This document shows, piece after piece, positions 10,126-24,000 of a stretch of 64,000 bases of DNA (within the stretch, counting starts at the first letter, position 1; each line of letters opens with the position of its first letter). Position numbers and translations under genes: made by a program. Origin of the DNA: Tomocerus qinae. Taxonomy: Eukaryota > Arthropoda > Collembola > Entomobryomorpha > Tomoceridae. The notes under the pieces were generated by a model. That model saw nothing but the letters and a program-made list of their open reading frames with translations, had not been told where the DNA came from and ran no database searches. The stretch lies in contig CM034549.1 in NCBI GenBank assembly GCA_020055645.1, positions 8,335,501 to 8,399,500 of the forward strand. Reading direction: 5' to 3'.

Positions 10126-13100
10126 AAATATTTATTAGTAAGGAATAAGGAAAATGATTTTATTCTGCGATGCTACATTGTACAGTATATTGAATATCCT
10201 GTCAGAAATGTTTTCCTATTACAAAAATATTTTTCGCATTACTTGGAAGTTGACGAATATAGATAATTATTATACATGCTTACTATCCATCTTTATATTT
10301 AATGTACCGAAAATGCTATAGTCTGATTAGTCTGGACTTCGTTTAGTGTTCTGTAGTAAAAATTTATGAAAACCCCGCAAAGTAGACAACAAACCAAATA
10401 AGTAGACATAACTACTATCTTATAACTATAACTATACCTTATATAGAGTCATATTTTTTATAATAATTGTACAAGAACTGCCAATGAGCTCATTGGAAAT
10501 CATTTACTCACTTCCACTTACGCATCCAAGTACCTAAACCTTAAACAAAATACGTAGTTTTAAATTACGGATGCCCACTCTAAACTTATATCTCTACTTT
10601 CTACATACGCATCATGGTATTTGTCTATTTCTACCTTTTAGGCAAATGTTGGGTTCAGGTCAGTTCTGTATAAATGGTCAAAGTCAAGTGTGCACTTAAG
10701 TCTAGTGTTTTATAAATCCTCCTTAGCTTTATAATATTAGCCTGGGGGCTGAAGGCACTACATTCTTCATCTAGATTATTGCTGTTTACTAGGAAAATGA
10801 CTTAGGTACCCTAAAATAATCTAAAATGGAAGAATAAAATAATATATCCTACAAGTAATGTGATACAATATATTATAAAAATTTTTGTAAAATTATTTGT
10901 TTATGACCTGGCCTTTTGTTCCGCTGTAAAAATTAGAGCATAGTCTATAAAAGTAGTGACTTAGTTTTATAGGTACTTAAAAAGGTACGCAATGTAATTT
11001 GTTTGAGAATTTTTGTCCTAGAGCAATTGAATTTTCAAAGATCTCTCATGCAGCTGCATCTTTTCTTGCTAAATGCAAATGGCTTGTTTGCCTTGCTAGA
11101 TCTCTTCAATAATAATTTGTATAATGTATTTGTTGTGTATATAAGAATTGACAATTATTGAGTACCTCTAATTGAAAGTGCCCTTAAATTTTATTATGCA
11201 GAAAGTCTTTTAATTTTGGATTGCGTATGATATTTTCCTTGAATTACCAACCTATACTCGTAGCTGTATAATAACAATGGTTTCGTAACAGTAAAGTATA
11301 ATTAGCGTATTGGTAGGTTGTAAGGTTTTCCTCATTTTGTGCTCTGATTTTGAGTAGCGAGCTTATGAGTCCTAAATGCTAAAGTGTGAAGGAAAGCCAA
11401 AAGTGGAAAGTCCGAGCCTGTAAATATATGTTTGATGCCAAAACGATAAAAAGGTAATAGATGAACGTATTTTTCCGTCGCTAGTGCAGTGAATGGATAT
11501 GAGTCACAAACAAGCCAATGGAATTATGTTATTCCATCTTTTTGAAAACAATTTCATTTTTAGTGGAGGCGGAAAGAAAAAGGTTGTCTCTTTGCGTTGG
11601 CAAGTACTTATCCCATTAGATGTACACTACATTCACATATATTTACTTAGAGCGATCTACTTATTTAGGTTTAGTATTTTTTCTGTCCTGGTGTAAATAG
11701 GTAGGTAATGCCACAAAAGGGAAGACAAAGCTAACAATCACAAGTCGACGTGGTTGATGTTTGACTTATTTTCTATCCAATAACCCATAGACAGTTTTTT
11801 CAACGTTACATCTCCCTCCGGACTGAATTTTTCTTAAAAGTTACTTCCTGTCGTTTTTGTGGATTTTATTTCTTATGGGCATTGGATATCTTTTTATTGT
11901 GCAATCATCTCATAAAGTGTCTCGGCAAAATCTACTTTCAAGCTCAGTTTTACATTAACATACCTTACATTTGACAATTATCTAGAATTCCAGCCAATCT
12001 TCATTGCTTCTTAGTCTTGTATAGACTCAAGTTACCTAGTGTGGTCTTTTTTATCTTTAATGTAAGTCAAGGCGTGTTTTATGTCGTTAAGATTGTGTTT
12101 TAGTGGAGTTATTGTTGAATATTGATCCGTTCGTAGTTTTTACGTTATCTTCCTATCCTTTCCCATTTCTACTTACAGATAGTTTTATGTGAATTGGTGG
12201 ACTGTTTTAACGTGGTTAATACGACGTTGCTGTTTAATAGCAAAAGATTGACGATATAGATGTATAAAGCCAGTCAAAGGACTCATTTACGTTTACATAA
12301 TGCCCTTTAGTGTATGGATTGAGTTTATATCTGTTTTTATAGACAGTCTTTGCTGTGTTTTACGTGGGTGGAACTTCCACTGTGAAAAGATCGTTAAATG
12401 CAGACTACATCTGTAACAAACCCTGTGTGTATGTACACTAGACTATAACAATAATTGTTGTCTTATCTTTTCTACGTATTCTTGATCATATTTTTATGTT
12501 TTTTCGTCCCAATTAGGTCTTTCGAGGCAAAACCGGTCAGTGTCAATATTCAGGGGTTTCTATATTTATAAACGATAAAATTACTATTATAAAACAAGAC
12601 CAACTCTTCTGTTAACTATCTTGTTTGGACTCTACTTGGTAATTTTGAAACAGCTCTCTATATAAGTAAATAAGCGTGAGCGTGTACGTATCTTATGTGA
12701 ATATGATAAAGATACCTTGATATCTTGTGTTGCCACATGGTTTACGTATCAATATTGCCTATTTAAATAAACATTACTAAGAATAGGCATAAAGGAGCTT
12801 CGTAATGGATTATTTCTATTTACCTGTATCATTTATCTTACTATGCTTAAGAAAAGTATGTTTCAATGATACCAAAGACATTAAATGTTGAAGGATATTA
12901 TCATTTCTTACAATTTTAATGATCTGTATATTATTTTGTGGTATTTACTACGTGTCTATCTAAATTGGGCTGAGTTAAAGAAAATCATCTTGTCCACCGC
13001 AGTGCAATGCCGTAATTAATCTAGTTGAGCACATTGTATTGTATTCTGAAAGTTCACTGCCAATATACCTGTCTTCGTTGCGTCATTGAATGTTAGTACG

Positions 13101-14202
13101 TGTGTAGTGAAATATACTTCAGGATATGATTTAAAGAGCAGAGAATAGAATTCAATGTCAATGTCAGAAATTCAGGAGTCAATACGTAATTGTGTTGAAA
13201 TATTTTTATATTGAGAGTATCCATTGTATGCAGACCACTATTTTTTATGAATTACTAATGATGAAATGAGCAACTTAACTTTTGTACCTGTTAAAAGTTG
13301 CTAGCTGTCTATGATCAGGTAATGAAGTTGACGATGGGTGGTAGTTTAGAACATATTTATAGAAATGGAATAATTGATGGAAATACCTTTACAGTCGAGT
13401 GTTGAGAGATCATCACTGATGTATAAAATTGTAGTACTTATAATAGGACCTCAAAATAGCTGGGAATTGTTGGACGATTTAAATCTGGTTGTCCTTGTAA
13501 AAAATTGAATTCTTTACTCAAAAATGAAGCATTGTGTAGAATGCAGTTTTAAATTGAGGACGTGGATGTCGTACTTATCTATATTTCAAACGTCTCTGTA
13601 AAGTACGGTATAGGGGAAGGGCATTTGTTTCGGCTAATTTTTTGAGACAGAGTGCATAACATTAGACACTTGGAATTTTCACCACTCATAAAAGACTATC
13701 ATAGGAATATTTGCAAATCATTCCTGAATGTGGCTTATTTTTAGTTTCCGACCTACAGTTGTGTTAATCGGACGAATTTCCCAATTAAATTACATTGTAA
13801 ACTAATCCCAAGTGGCAAAAAGGAATGAGTGCATCAACCCAAAGCATTAAGATTTTCACCTTAAATAGTACAAATATCAAATATTGTGTACTGTAATTTT
13901 CAACTGTGGCTTTTTCTTATTTCTGAAACTAAAGCAAAAATCATGAAAAAATTCCAAAATATGCTATATAAAGTGTAGAAATTGCTGTACTATAACTAAG
14001 CATGTCACTTAGATGTGCAGTTACTAGTTGCTATACTACTTTAGGATCCTTAGGTATGAGATTGATGTTATGCACAGCATGACAATTGCTCTAATAATAA
14101 CCTCACTAATTGTCATGGTTTATGAAAACAAGTTTGTTTATAATATTATCAACCATTAATATATTGGGAGTGGGACTGTCTTTAATGTTAACACTCATGT
14201 GC
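10126..14202. other. Non-coding stretch, nothing recognised
   Basis: AT-rich DNA without a supported gene, RNA or repeat family. A 67-codon frame at 11493-11696 is within chance. Confidence 0.5.
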
Positions 14203-14425
14203 AACCAAGGAGCTTTAACTAATGTGGTATCCTTGGTTTCTCTTCTGCTTTATCCGGAGAGTTCAGCTAGGCATTTTGCGCGAATATCTATAGGGGATGT
14301 TTTCGTTTCTTATCCGATTGTTGCCAAAGAAAACTGGTAATATTGTCCCTTTTAGTGCCTAAATGGACCCTCCTGATAAAGCCGTTGACATTCCTTGGGT
14401 GCACTATGTTCCTAGTTCCCAAGTT
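14203..14425. mobile_element. Older copy of the 14.5-kb MITE family
   Basis: This segment aligns along its length with the element at 14500-14725. Shared parts are the inner arm word gctttaact, the tggtatcc block, the arm ending gaatatctata, the centre gattgttgcca, and a right arm that returns the sequence inverted. Its right end is more diverged and no clear target duplication was seen, so it looks older than its neighbour. The two lie head-to-tail about 75 bases apart. Confidence 0.6.
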
Positions 14426-14499
14426 ATCAATTATTTTTGCAAATGACCCAATCTAAATAATTTAGGGAATCCTAGTCATCCTTCCTAATTGGCAATACC

Positions 14500-14725
14500 A
14501 GAAGAGCTTTAACTGGTATGGTATCTCTTTGGTTTTATCACGAGGGTTCAGCTAGGCACTTAGCGTGAATATCTATAGCGGATATTTTTCCTCCCTTATT
14601 CGATTGTTGCCAATGACAATTGGTAGGATTTGTCCCTTATAGATATTCACCTAAAGTGCCTATCTGTACCCTCCTGAGAAAACTGAAGACATACCAAGGG
14701 ATACCACACCACTAGTTAAAGCACC
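14500..14725. mobile_element. Mutator-like MITE, 226 bp, with 11-bp direct flanking repeats
   Basis: The element has two imperfect inverted arms of about 80-90 bp. The left arm includes gctttaact, ggtatc, gggttcagctaggcactta and gaatatctata; the right arm repeats these inverted. The arms surround a short centre with gattgttgcca. The word ttggcaatacc occurs directly at both flanks (14489-14499 and 14726-14736), an 11-bp candidate target-site duplication. Long terminal inverted repeats with 9-11-bp duplications are typical of Mutator-like elements. It has no coding capacity. Confidence 0.7.
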
Positions 14726-14739
14726 TTGGCAATACCCAT

Positions 14740-17700
14740 TTCATTTTTTTTATCGCTGCAGTTTATTAGTAACTAGGGTACCCTTGCCCTGCACCCGACA
14801 TGTAGTTTTAGGGAAATAAGAGGGCCTTGGGTTTTTGATCTGTTTTCCATTGTCTGTGGCCGGGTCTAGATTGCTTATCCGATACCGTTCTCTATACTGG
14901 ATACCTGACTAAAAGTATTGAATATTCTTTATTGAAACCTTTTTTGGGGCTTACTTGGAATACTTATGACGTATAAAGTTACAAAAGCAGATACGAAAAG
15001 AATATACCGATATAATATTTCACTTGACATATTACATTACATATAGCTAGACGTCTGGGAATATGATAAGTCTGAACTGTTTTGTTATCGACATCTGAAA
15101 CTAATTTATTGCAAGATGCGACTGTAGATTTGCAATGGAAGATCGCTTATTTTCAAAGTGATGTTTATCTTGTACTTACATAAATTACGCATGACAATAA
15201 TATCCTGGAAAGCTTCAAAAGAAAAAAAAAGGTGAAGTCAAAAATACTATGCAATGTACTAGCAAAGACCTTGACAACTTTAAAAATGTGGATATTTGTG
15301 TTTGTAATGTATACTGTTCCAATCCAGAATAATGTAGCTAGGTAAAGTTGTTCGACTCGGCCAACTATTTCTAAAATTCGAAGATTCTCTCTCGGTACTA
15401 AGTTCTTTGTAGTTTTTCTTGATTACATAGTAAATAATAAATGTAGTAAAAAGTTATGCGAGAAACATACATGAATGAAGATAAATGTAAATTGAGATAT
15501 GCTAATTCACAGTTTTTGTACTGAAAGTAGATTTTTTGGATATTGTGGACTTGTTTATAGAAACTCAAGTTTAGATTGATGTTCGTTATTTCAAAGTGGT
15601 ATTTAGTTTGTGATTTACAAGTCAATTTTATCGCGACCAAGTAAACTATAAACGAGTAGTATGGGCAAAGATTAGGTACTGTAATAATAATTGTCCTTTT
15701 TGTAGCAAGAACATGACAGAATTTTAGTAGGCTCAGCATTAGATATGCTTCATTAATTATTATTTATCCCTAGAACCACATGTTATGAGATGTGGCGAAT
15801 ATATAGCTGCAGTAAACATTTATGCTGTATTACTAAAACAGATTTTTGTCTTGAAAAGCACAAAAGCTGAAGCAAGCATTGTTTTGTGCCAGCATGCATG
15901 TGATAGAGTAATAAAAGAAAGCAAGACGCATTAAGCACATTTATGTTGATAATCTGTTTTGTACTGATTGTAAGAGCAGAGCGGGGATTTATCATCTCTA
16001 GGCTTTTATGAAGCGTGGATTCTCAAATTCACAAACTTCTGCAATTTCTATTTTTTCGTAAGTCTCTTCTGGTGTAATGGAGATTTATAGACAAAACAAT
16101 GTGACTACTGCATTTAATTCCTCCTTTTTTACGTTTTTTAGATAGTCTGTGTAGTAAATGTGAACATGAATCGTGTAATCAAGTTGCAGGAGATAATAAT
16201 GCACTGTGTAGAATGACATAACAAGCTTAATCTGACGGATATGAAACTCCTGGTCATGAAAGTATCCTTTTCCAATTTGTGGATAGATATAGGAGTCTGT
16301 TGTCTAGTAAAATAATAGAAGTATCCAATTGTTTCGGTTGAGTGGAGCTGGCGAGTGTGTGTTGGATATGCCTTGGATTTACTTAAATAATGATGATCTA
16401 TTATTTATGCACATAGCATGCTCACCTATTTATATAAGGAGTAGCAGATCTTTATTTACACGATATAGAAGTGTTCATTCAGATTATTATAATTATCTAT
16501 CTATATATTGAATGTAGAATGCAGTGCAATGTCTGTCTCTCGGTGAATGTATTTGGTAGAGAATTGTATAGATTTGTCTTGTCCTTTCAACTGTCGACTT
16601 GTCTCTCTAATAGGCTATGAAATGTAATCTGTGTACTATTCTATTGTATTATTTCACCATCTTTTCGTCTCATCTTCCGTGTATTCATCACGAGACATAC
16701 GATATCCTACTACTAGACGAAATAAATGTACTGACTCAGTGATTCTGATTTTGTTATTCATTTCGGAGAAACGAGAAGACTATAATTCTATTCAGTATTC
16801 AACACATTATACGTGTAATACTACTTCTAACTGGTAATAACTATCAGTCCCTTATGCTACGTTTAATGTACATATCAATGTCCATACATGCTTTGACAAT
16901 GTGAGTTTATATAATTATAGTATTACAACAGGAATAGAAATAGAGCACATATTATTAATAAGATACGAGCTGATCATGCTCGTCTTTTCTCTGGTGACAT
17001 ATTTGTATTAGATGTAATTCCTAATGAAATAAACTATTAGTATCTGTCTGCTGGGTGAGTAGTCTGACTGATCGAGAGCACGCATCACTTCTTTTATCAC
17101 CCTCTCATCTTCAACTACTTGGACTCAATATTCTCATTGTGCGATTATTTCTTAAGCTATTTTCTATTTACCTCTTGGTTCTAAGAAATCCTTATTCACT
17201 AATAATATAGAGCACATTGTAAAGTTTGTGGTTTTAATAGAATAATATTTGTCTTGGTTAGATTAGGTCAGGTTTTCCTGAAATAGAACGGTACAATTCA
17301 TATACTACTACTGCGAGTACAAATTAAATACATATTATCTGTAAACGGTTAAGGACAGGAGTAGTAGTAGAAACGAATGGATCAATGGTCAACAAACAAA
17401 GAAGATTTATCACATTATCAGTGCTGTGCCTAATTATAAGGAGTAACCCAGAAATAAACTTGGAAATTAATTAGAAATTCTTGTATACGCTTAAACATAC
17501 GTGCCGTCACGACTTGAAAACATAAGATTCCAGTTACATCTTCATAGAATGTAGTGTCGTGTTGATTTTTTTTAGAGGAATGAATAATTAAGGTCGTCTT
17601 GTGGTCACACACATAATTAATAACTCTTAAGACTTTGTTCAATAAGTGCCTGTGTTCAATGTGATTTCCGTAAAGACTAACTTTATGATTATTTTAGTTA

Positions 17701-17743
17701 AACGTGTAACTAGTAATCATCACTCACCTCAAGTTTTTAACAG
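14740..17743. other. Non-coding stretch, nothing recognised
   Basis: AT-rich DNA with no supported gene. The 113-codon minus-strand frame at 15398-15739 and shorter frames have AT-driven composition and no splice context. Confidence 0.5.
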
Positions 17744-17771
17744 TGTATAGTCAAAGCATTGGTCAGTCAAC

Positions 17772-18045
17772 ATGTTTAACAATAAAGGTCAAGTTCCTCC
17801 ATCATCTGCGCCACCATCTCAATATTCATACTCTCATTACGCTTATGCCAACAATGGCCATAGTCATCTCACTCACAGTGTGAACAATCCTTATTCTAGT
17901 GGACATATGCATGTCAATGCCTACACACATGCACATAGTCCACAACAACCCTACGCACAATTGTTGGAATCTTCGCTAAACTTTGAGTTTAATTTTCCAG
18001 CGATTGGTATGGAAAGATTAGATTCAGATTTCGTCACCGACAATG
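17772..18045 (+). CDS. Candidate first coding exon, His/Ser/Asn/Tyr/Pro-rich N terminus
   Basis: An acceptor (caagtttttaacag) ends at 17743, and a short leader with an in-frame stop precedes ATG at 17772 (context tcaacATG), so translation should begin here. The 91 residues start MFNNKGQVPPSSAPPSQYSY and are rich in Ser, His, Tyr, Asn and Pro. They end in an acidic stretch, GMERLDSDFVTDN, at the donor ATG|gttagt. Low-complexity, hydrophilic N termini of this kind are common in transcription factors; that role is only a guess. The donor is phase 1 and fits the exon at 30236, giving a 161-residue protein. Read without splicing, the frame stops two codons later, so a 92-residue single-exon product is possible (an AATAAA lies near 18372). 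No homologue is recognised. Confidence 0.5.
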
Positions 18046-18051
18046 GTTAGT

Positions 18052-21000
18052 CATTTTATTTTATATCTATTTACTCCTTCAACTGCGGCTTCTCTGAATT
18101 ATTACACTTTTAATACCTAGATCGTGTTTAATACCATCATCATCTTCACATGGTGTCAAATAACTTGTCGTAAATATTATTATATACTTCCTAATACTAA
18201 TAATGTCATGATCCTCATCATATGGAATGTAAAGTGTAACACGAGAATCCTGTTGTGCTCACTGTCGACATGTTCAAAGATAACATTTTTTTGCTGTCGC
18301 TGTGATAAATGAGATTCTATATCATCAAACATAAAAGCTCTCTGCAAATATTTCATTTGTTCCGAAACAAACAATAAATACCATTGAAAGGGATATTCTG
18401 CTTACTAAACCATTGTATGCTCTAATAATACATTTTACATAGTTATTTTATGTGTTAATTACTTTACCAATGAAATATTAGTTTCATATTAATATTTAAC
18501 TCAGTAAATAGTAATACAGATGAAGTAAACTCATTTTGAATCAATTAGCATTAGGTTTTATTTCTTCTTTCGATTAACTATGTAAATAATCATTACAATT
18601 TTCATGTCCGTGCCTTTTTACTTATGTACAAGTAAAAAAATATTAATTTTTTGCATTTCAGTGCACAAATAGTACTAAATTCTTTTATGCAAATGATATA
18701 AATTGCGTTTGTGTCAATAGGAATAAGAATACATAGAGAGTAGAGCTATAAATAATACTTTTATGCGCAAATGACTTATATTTCTTACCTTTTCAAGTGA
18801 GTAAGTAAGTTTGATAAATGACTACATGTGTAAACTCTTGTTTGATAAACGACATTATCCTGCGTTTCCTTATGTTGCCATTTCTATTATTACATACAGT
18901 AAATACGTAAGACGTAACGTATGTATGAATACAGATAGAACTAACCACAGTGCATTGCATCAAGTGATAATGACATTGTAGATGATTTGTGTTTTCTTGT
19001 CAGAGACATGCTTGCCATTCAAGTTAACTCGGTTGCATAAATTCATCTCTGTCTTGTCTTTTCGTTTTCATAGAAAGTTTACTATAGCTTTACTATAAAG
19101 ATAGCGACTACAGTGTTATATTTATATTCAGGTTAACGAAGATTTGTATACAAGATATCTTTTAAAGGAAGAGAATTTTAATCAAGTTTCTGTCCTTGTG
19201 ATATACTGATGCTGTAATTTTTGACTATTTCTCTCGCAGTTTTTCTTTCGTCTGCCACACAGTCTTGCCGAGAGGTGGAAATCAGGAATGTCTATTATGC
19301 TCATACATGTACGTGTTTAGGTGCACGCAGTGTAACAGACAATAAAGTGAATTTAAACGACTCACGACGGAGACTCGTTAAACACTGCAAAAAGAATTCT
19401 AAAATCTAATATACGATACGACCATACGCACATGATACATGCTACATACGTAATACAACTTTTATAACAGTTTTTTCAATTAATAAGTTTATGTAGTTGC
19501 ATTCAACATCGTAATACACTTAGTGTTGTTAGTTTGCGCAAATGCTTACCATCTCTTTTACTGCATTTGTAATTTGTAACAATAAGGATGTATTTCTTTG
19601 CCCAAAAGTTAACAAACTGATTCGTAAGTCATCATAAGACGTATGCAATATTTTTATGCAATTTTTATATTATTTTAACCATTTAAATTAGATTTGTATT
19701 TAGAGAACTCCCTTTTCCATGTTACCATATTCTTTTCTGTAATAATCCAGACTACAGTTATATGAAATCTATAATTTTTGACGACATAGTCTGAGAGTCG
19801 TCTTCCTAAACCCACACTTGAGGACTTTGTACCTTAAAGTTATCTTTAAGGGTAGTAAAATGAAATGCAATAGTTGAGATTCGTGAATGCATACAGAGGT
19901 AGAAACTGCATAAAAATATTACCACCATAGTAGACGATGTAGTAATAATATAGTATTGATATAAAAAGGTAATGGTATTACAAGAAGGTAGAAGATAGGT
20001 ACAATTATTATATAAGGTAGGTAATTGGTTTGGTTAAGTGTAAAAAATGAATATGGTTATTTTGTTGGGCACTATTGGTTTTGGATGAATGTGATGGGAG
20101 GACGAAAAAGCGAAGGGTTGTAGTTGTATAGCGTGATACTTACGGTTACGGTTGTGATTACTTATACATTCCGGCAGGAGACTTGGAGTCTTGGAGACTG
20201 GCTTTTACTTGACTTGACTTTGGTTTGGCTCTGCTGGAGAGTAAGTATATAGGGTTGATAGGGATATAGATAGAACAGATCGTTCGTCGTCTGTGAAGTG
20301 CATGATTCTCGTGAGCTAGTGGTTTCCTTTCCTTCGTGGTTCGCTTCTCCATTACTACTATTATTACCTTTACTTTTATAAAGAATACAATAGAAGTGGG
20401 CACAAAAGAAGAATTGGAATAGTAAGAAAACGAGAGGATCGTATATTCACTTTCGTATATAGAAGCATCTCTCCTTCAGGCGTCTGTAATCAGAATCTTA
20501 GTAGTAAAGAGTGAAAGAATCAAAGAAATGGTTAACAAAGCTTCAAGCACTTTTATTCCTCACTTAAAGCCAGCACAAAGTGAAGTGCTCATGAAATGCA
20601 TTCATATGATGATGATATTCTTGTGCTATGTAAATACATAGTTTTGTTAATGTTTATCCACGGATATGTACTTATGTAACTACTATCTCCAAACGCCGAG
20701 AGGAAGGGTTGGAAGGTAGTAAAATATGTAACTATGCAAGAGATCATAATTTCTCTACGCAGTATGGAAATACATCTGGATGCATATAAGCTCATTGAGC
20801 TGAACCTAAAAGTGGATATTGTGCTTGTAATGCTATATAGGTACCTAAATATTAACGAAGCTAAGCACATGTCTTGCATCGTGCATTTATACATGCATAA
20901 TATGTGTCTACATGATTTTCATCGTTTTTTAACAAGTTTAAAGCCTCATGCCAGCCATACTCTTCTCTCTGTCTCTTTTGAAGTCTATTTTACACAGATT

Positions 21001-24000
21001 GTTTCCTATGCAATTGCATTTGAGTTTCAGCTCATTGAGACGCTTCGTAAATTAACTGAAGCAATTGTTTTTCTTAGAGATGATTGCGTGGAAGATGAAA
21101 AATATAGCAGTGTGTAAGCACATGTCAAGCGAGAGGAGATTATTGTGGGAAATGTTACCGAATCTAAATATTCTTCCATGTTAGGAACTAAAAGACATAT
21201 AAGATACATAAATTCAACATGATTAAGATTTGAACAGTTTGTTATTATCAAGGTGGTATATTTATATGTATAGTTTAACATTATATTTTCTATGTATCGA
21301 ATTTTATTATAGCTGAAAGGCAGATTTGAGTTGAAGGAGCCTAGAGGCTAACTAAATAGCAACAATAGCAAGGCAACTACGCGACGCCATGAATCTGCAA
21401 TGCAGAGTGCAGTATCAGCAACCCTGTAGTTGTTTCCGTATCATGTACACACTTCGTTTAGGCACGAACGTCTACTAATTGAGCAGAGCACCGTGCAAAC
21501 TGAAGGTGAACACAAATTCCTTAATTCTACTTCAAATGAAAACACACTCGATCCCTAGCGTGTGAAAATTGTGCCTACATCTACCTGCATCCTGCATTTC
21601 ATTTGTAACTATTAATTCTGTTTCATGACAATCACATCTATCATACTCTGTAGAAACTGGAAATTGGAATAGTAATTTAAAGATCTAATTCACTGGAAAT
21701 ACAAATGTGTATTTTGTAAAATTAGTAAGCATTGGAAATATTTCTTGTCGCTCCAATAATATTATTGCATCATATAATGTAGATGGAAACTGCTTTCTAT
21801 TGTCAATTAATAACCCAAAGTAACACATCAATAGCTAATAGCTAGTAAATATTTCAATAATATAAATATTTGTCAAAGGAAAAAGATTCGAAAGAATTCG
21901 GTCGTGATTTGATGATCTGAAGGATGTAGGTACCTGATATACAATTACATGCATTAAAATAAAATCTATCCCAGTTTATGAAGCGGACCAATAGAGACAA
22001 TTTTATTTTAATTTTGATGTTCCTAGTACTAAAAGGATCTATACTGAAAAGATGTCATCGACTAGTTTATGTGCGTATGTTAAAACATTCTGTATTCAAT
22101 TCAAAGATTGAAAAGAATAACAGATTGCTTGATTTGATGTGCATTGTATGTGGAGACTGGCACTCTGTTATGCTTCGTCAAGTCGTTTTTTGTTGTGTTG
22201 CGATTTTCCATTCGATTCGATTCCTTAGAGTTTTTACTTTAAATCCCTCAGCTTTGCTGATCCAATGGAAAGGAATTTTACAGAGATTGAGTTTAGCATT
22301 TTACGATGCGATCCTTTTACATATCATACTACTACTACTATTATTGCTGCTGTTGACTCTCTACTACTATACGTAATTCAATGAAGTGCAAGTGAATTCT
22401 GTACTTACGAAATCTTATATGCACAATAGAACTTGCAAGGAAGATTTACTTTTATAGTAAGTAAAATTTGTGATATACAAAAGTGCTTTCGGCATACATG
22501 CTCTATGTATTTTTATTAGGTACTCACTGGATGTGAGTTTGATCCATTGGATGCTAGAAACGTTTACTGCAACGTAAACTACCTTGGTTCTTTGGGCAAT
22601 GGATGGCGCATTTGATAGCTTAGTGGAAATACACTCAAGTTCTACTAAACTTCATGCTAAACCTTTAGATGCATGAGTTGTGATAAAATTCCCCCAGAAT
22701 TCTCCTGTATATGTAAAATAAAACACAATTTCTTGGTAATTGTTTAAACTGTATGGTCTTGTATTGACATACAAATATTAATATCCTACGTTTAGCTATA
22801 TATTTTACTGTGTATTTTGCAATAGGTAAAATATTTCTCTGTCAATCTTATGTTTTTATGAGTGTCTGTATAAATATTTAATGTACATTACATTCATAAG
22901 AAGAACAAGACATACTGACACTACAATGTGGTATTTTCCATGTAAAATGCTATAAGTAGATGTTGAAAGTTGTGTTTAATATAAAACGTCTGTTTGGATC
23001 TGATTGTGGCACTGAAGATGAGTCTGGAATTGAAGTTTAAGTTGATGGCTTGGTTTTTAAGGCACTGAAGCATGAATTGAATGCATGCTTGATTTTTCGT
23101 AAGCTTGGGTAGAAGTACACTGACTATAGTATACGTATAGCTATTGAAATGAATTCTTCTGGAGAGATGAAAAAAGAGAATAAGTCGGGATGAGACATGA
23201 CAAGGCAGAGTTGGATTAAGATTTGAAGAATGGAACTAGAATTCTGCCATGCACATTAAAACTGCCTTATGCTATATACTCGTGCTCTTCTCTAGCCTAT
23301 CTGTAAAAGACATAATATTGTGTACAACAGCGCAGATGAGATGAGTTGACAAGAAAAATGACTTGGGAGTCACTACTAAGTCTTTCTGTCCTGTCAGGGA
23401 AAGGAAAAGCAATTCTAAGATGTGTCAGATCAAAACAGATCACCGAAACACGACGGCACGATTCACGTACGGAAAATAAATAAGTGCAATATCTCTAACA
23501 TGATACAACTACTGCTGTTACAATTCTCTTTATTTACACATGTGTCATTTCACTTGTCCAGATATAAACTAAATCAATTGAAAGCAATTCACATTTTGTT
23601 GATAGAATTCTGTACTTAGTCTCCTTTTGAGCCTTTTTATGAGTACCAATAAATTACATTTTGAACACAGGATTGACGAATTGGTAAAATTATAAGGTCC
23701 GGTTGGGATTTGTAAACTTATCTGATGTCTCTGTCTGGGACTAGATAGCCAGTCGTTTGTTGGCAGTTGTAAATAAGCAACTTTTTGTACATTCATTTTG
23801 AACCTTTCGTGTACACTTTTACTAGATTGCAAATTGTGCAAAATATAGGGATTAAGAACGAAGGGATAATTTTCTTCTTGTCTTGGCCGTTTGGGTTGTT
23901 TTTGTAAACAATGCCGAGATTAAGGGTAGAGGTGTTAGTTCTCTGGAAGCAATCACAGCCTAAATACAAAGCACAGTTAATTGCTCTACCTGACAAGATA

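Noticed and set aside
15398-15739. 113-codon minus-strand frame
   Set aside because: Rich in Tyr, Leu, Lys and Ile as expected of AT-rich non-coding DNA; no context.
19240-19409. Possible alternative terminal exon after the acceptor ctctcgcag
   Set aside because: The phase fits the donor at 18045, but that has a one-in-three chance. The peptide shows no family and no poly(A) signal is well placed.
20734-21117. 127-codon open frame on the plus strand
   Set aside because: At this base composition about half a frame of this length is expected by chance in 64 kb on both strands. It has no splice context, domain or coding-like composition.
21978-22376. 132-codon open frame ending in a Leu run
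   Set aside because: Length is within chance. The hydrophobic tail comes from CTA/TTA/TTG low-complexity DNA and no family is recognised.
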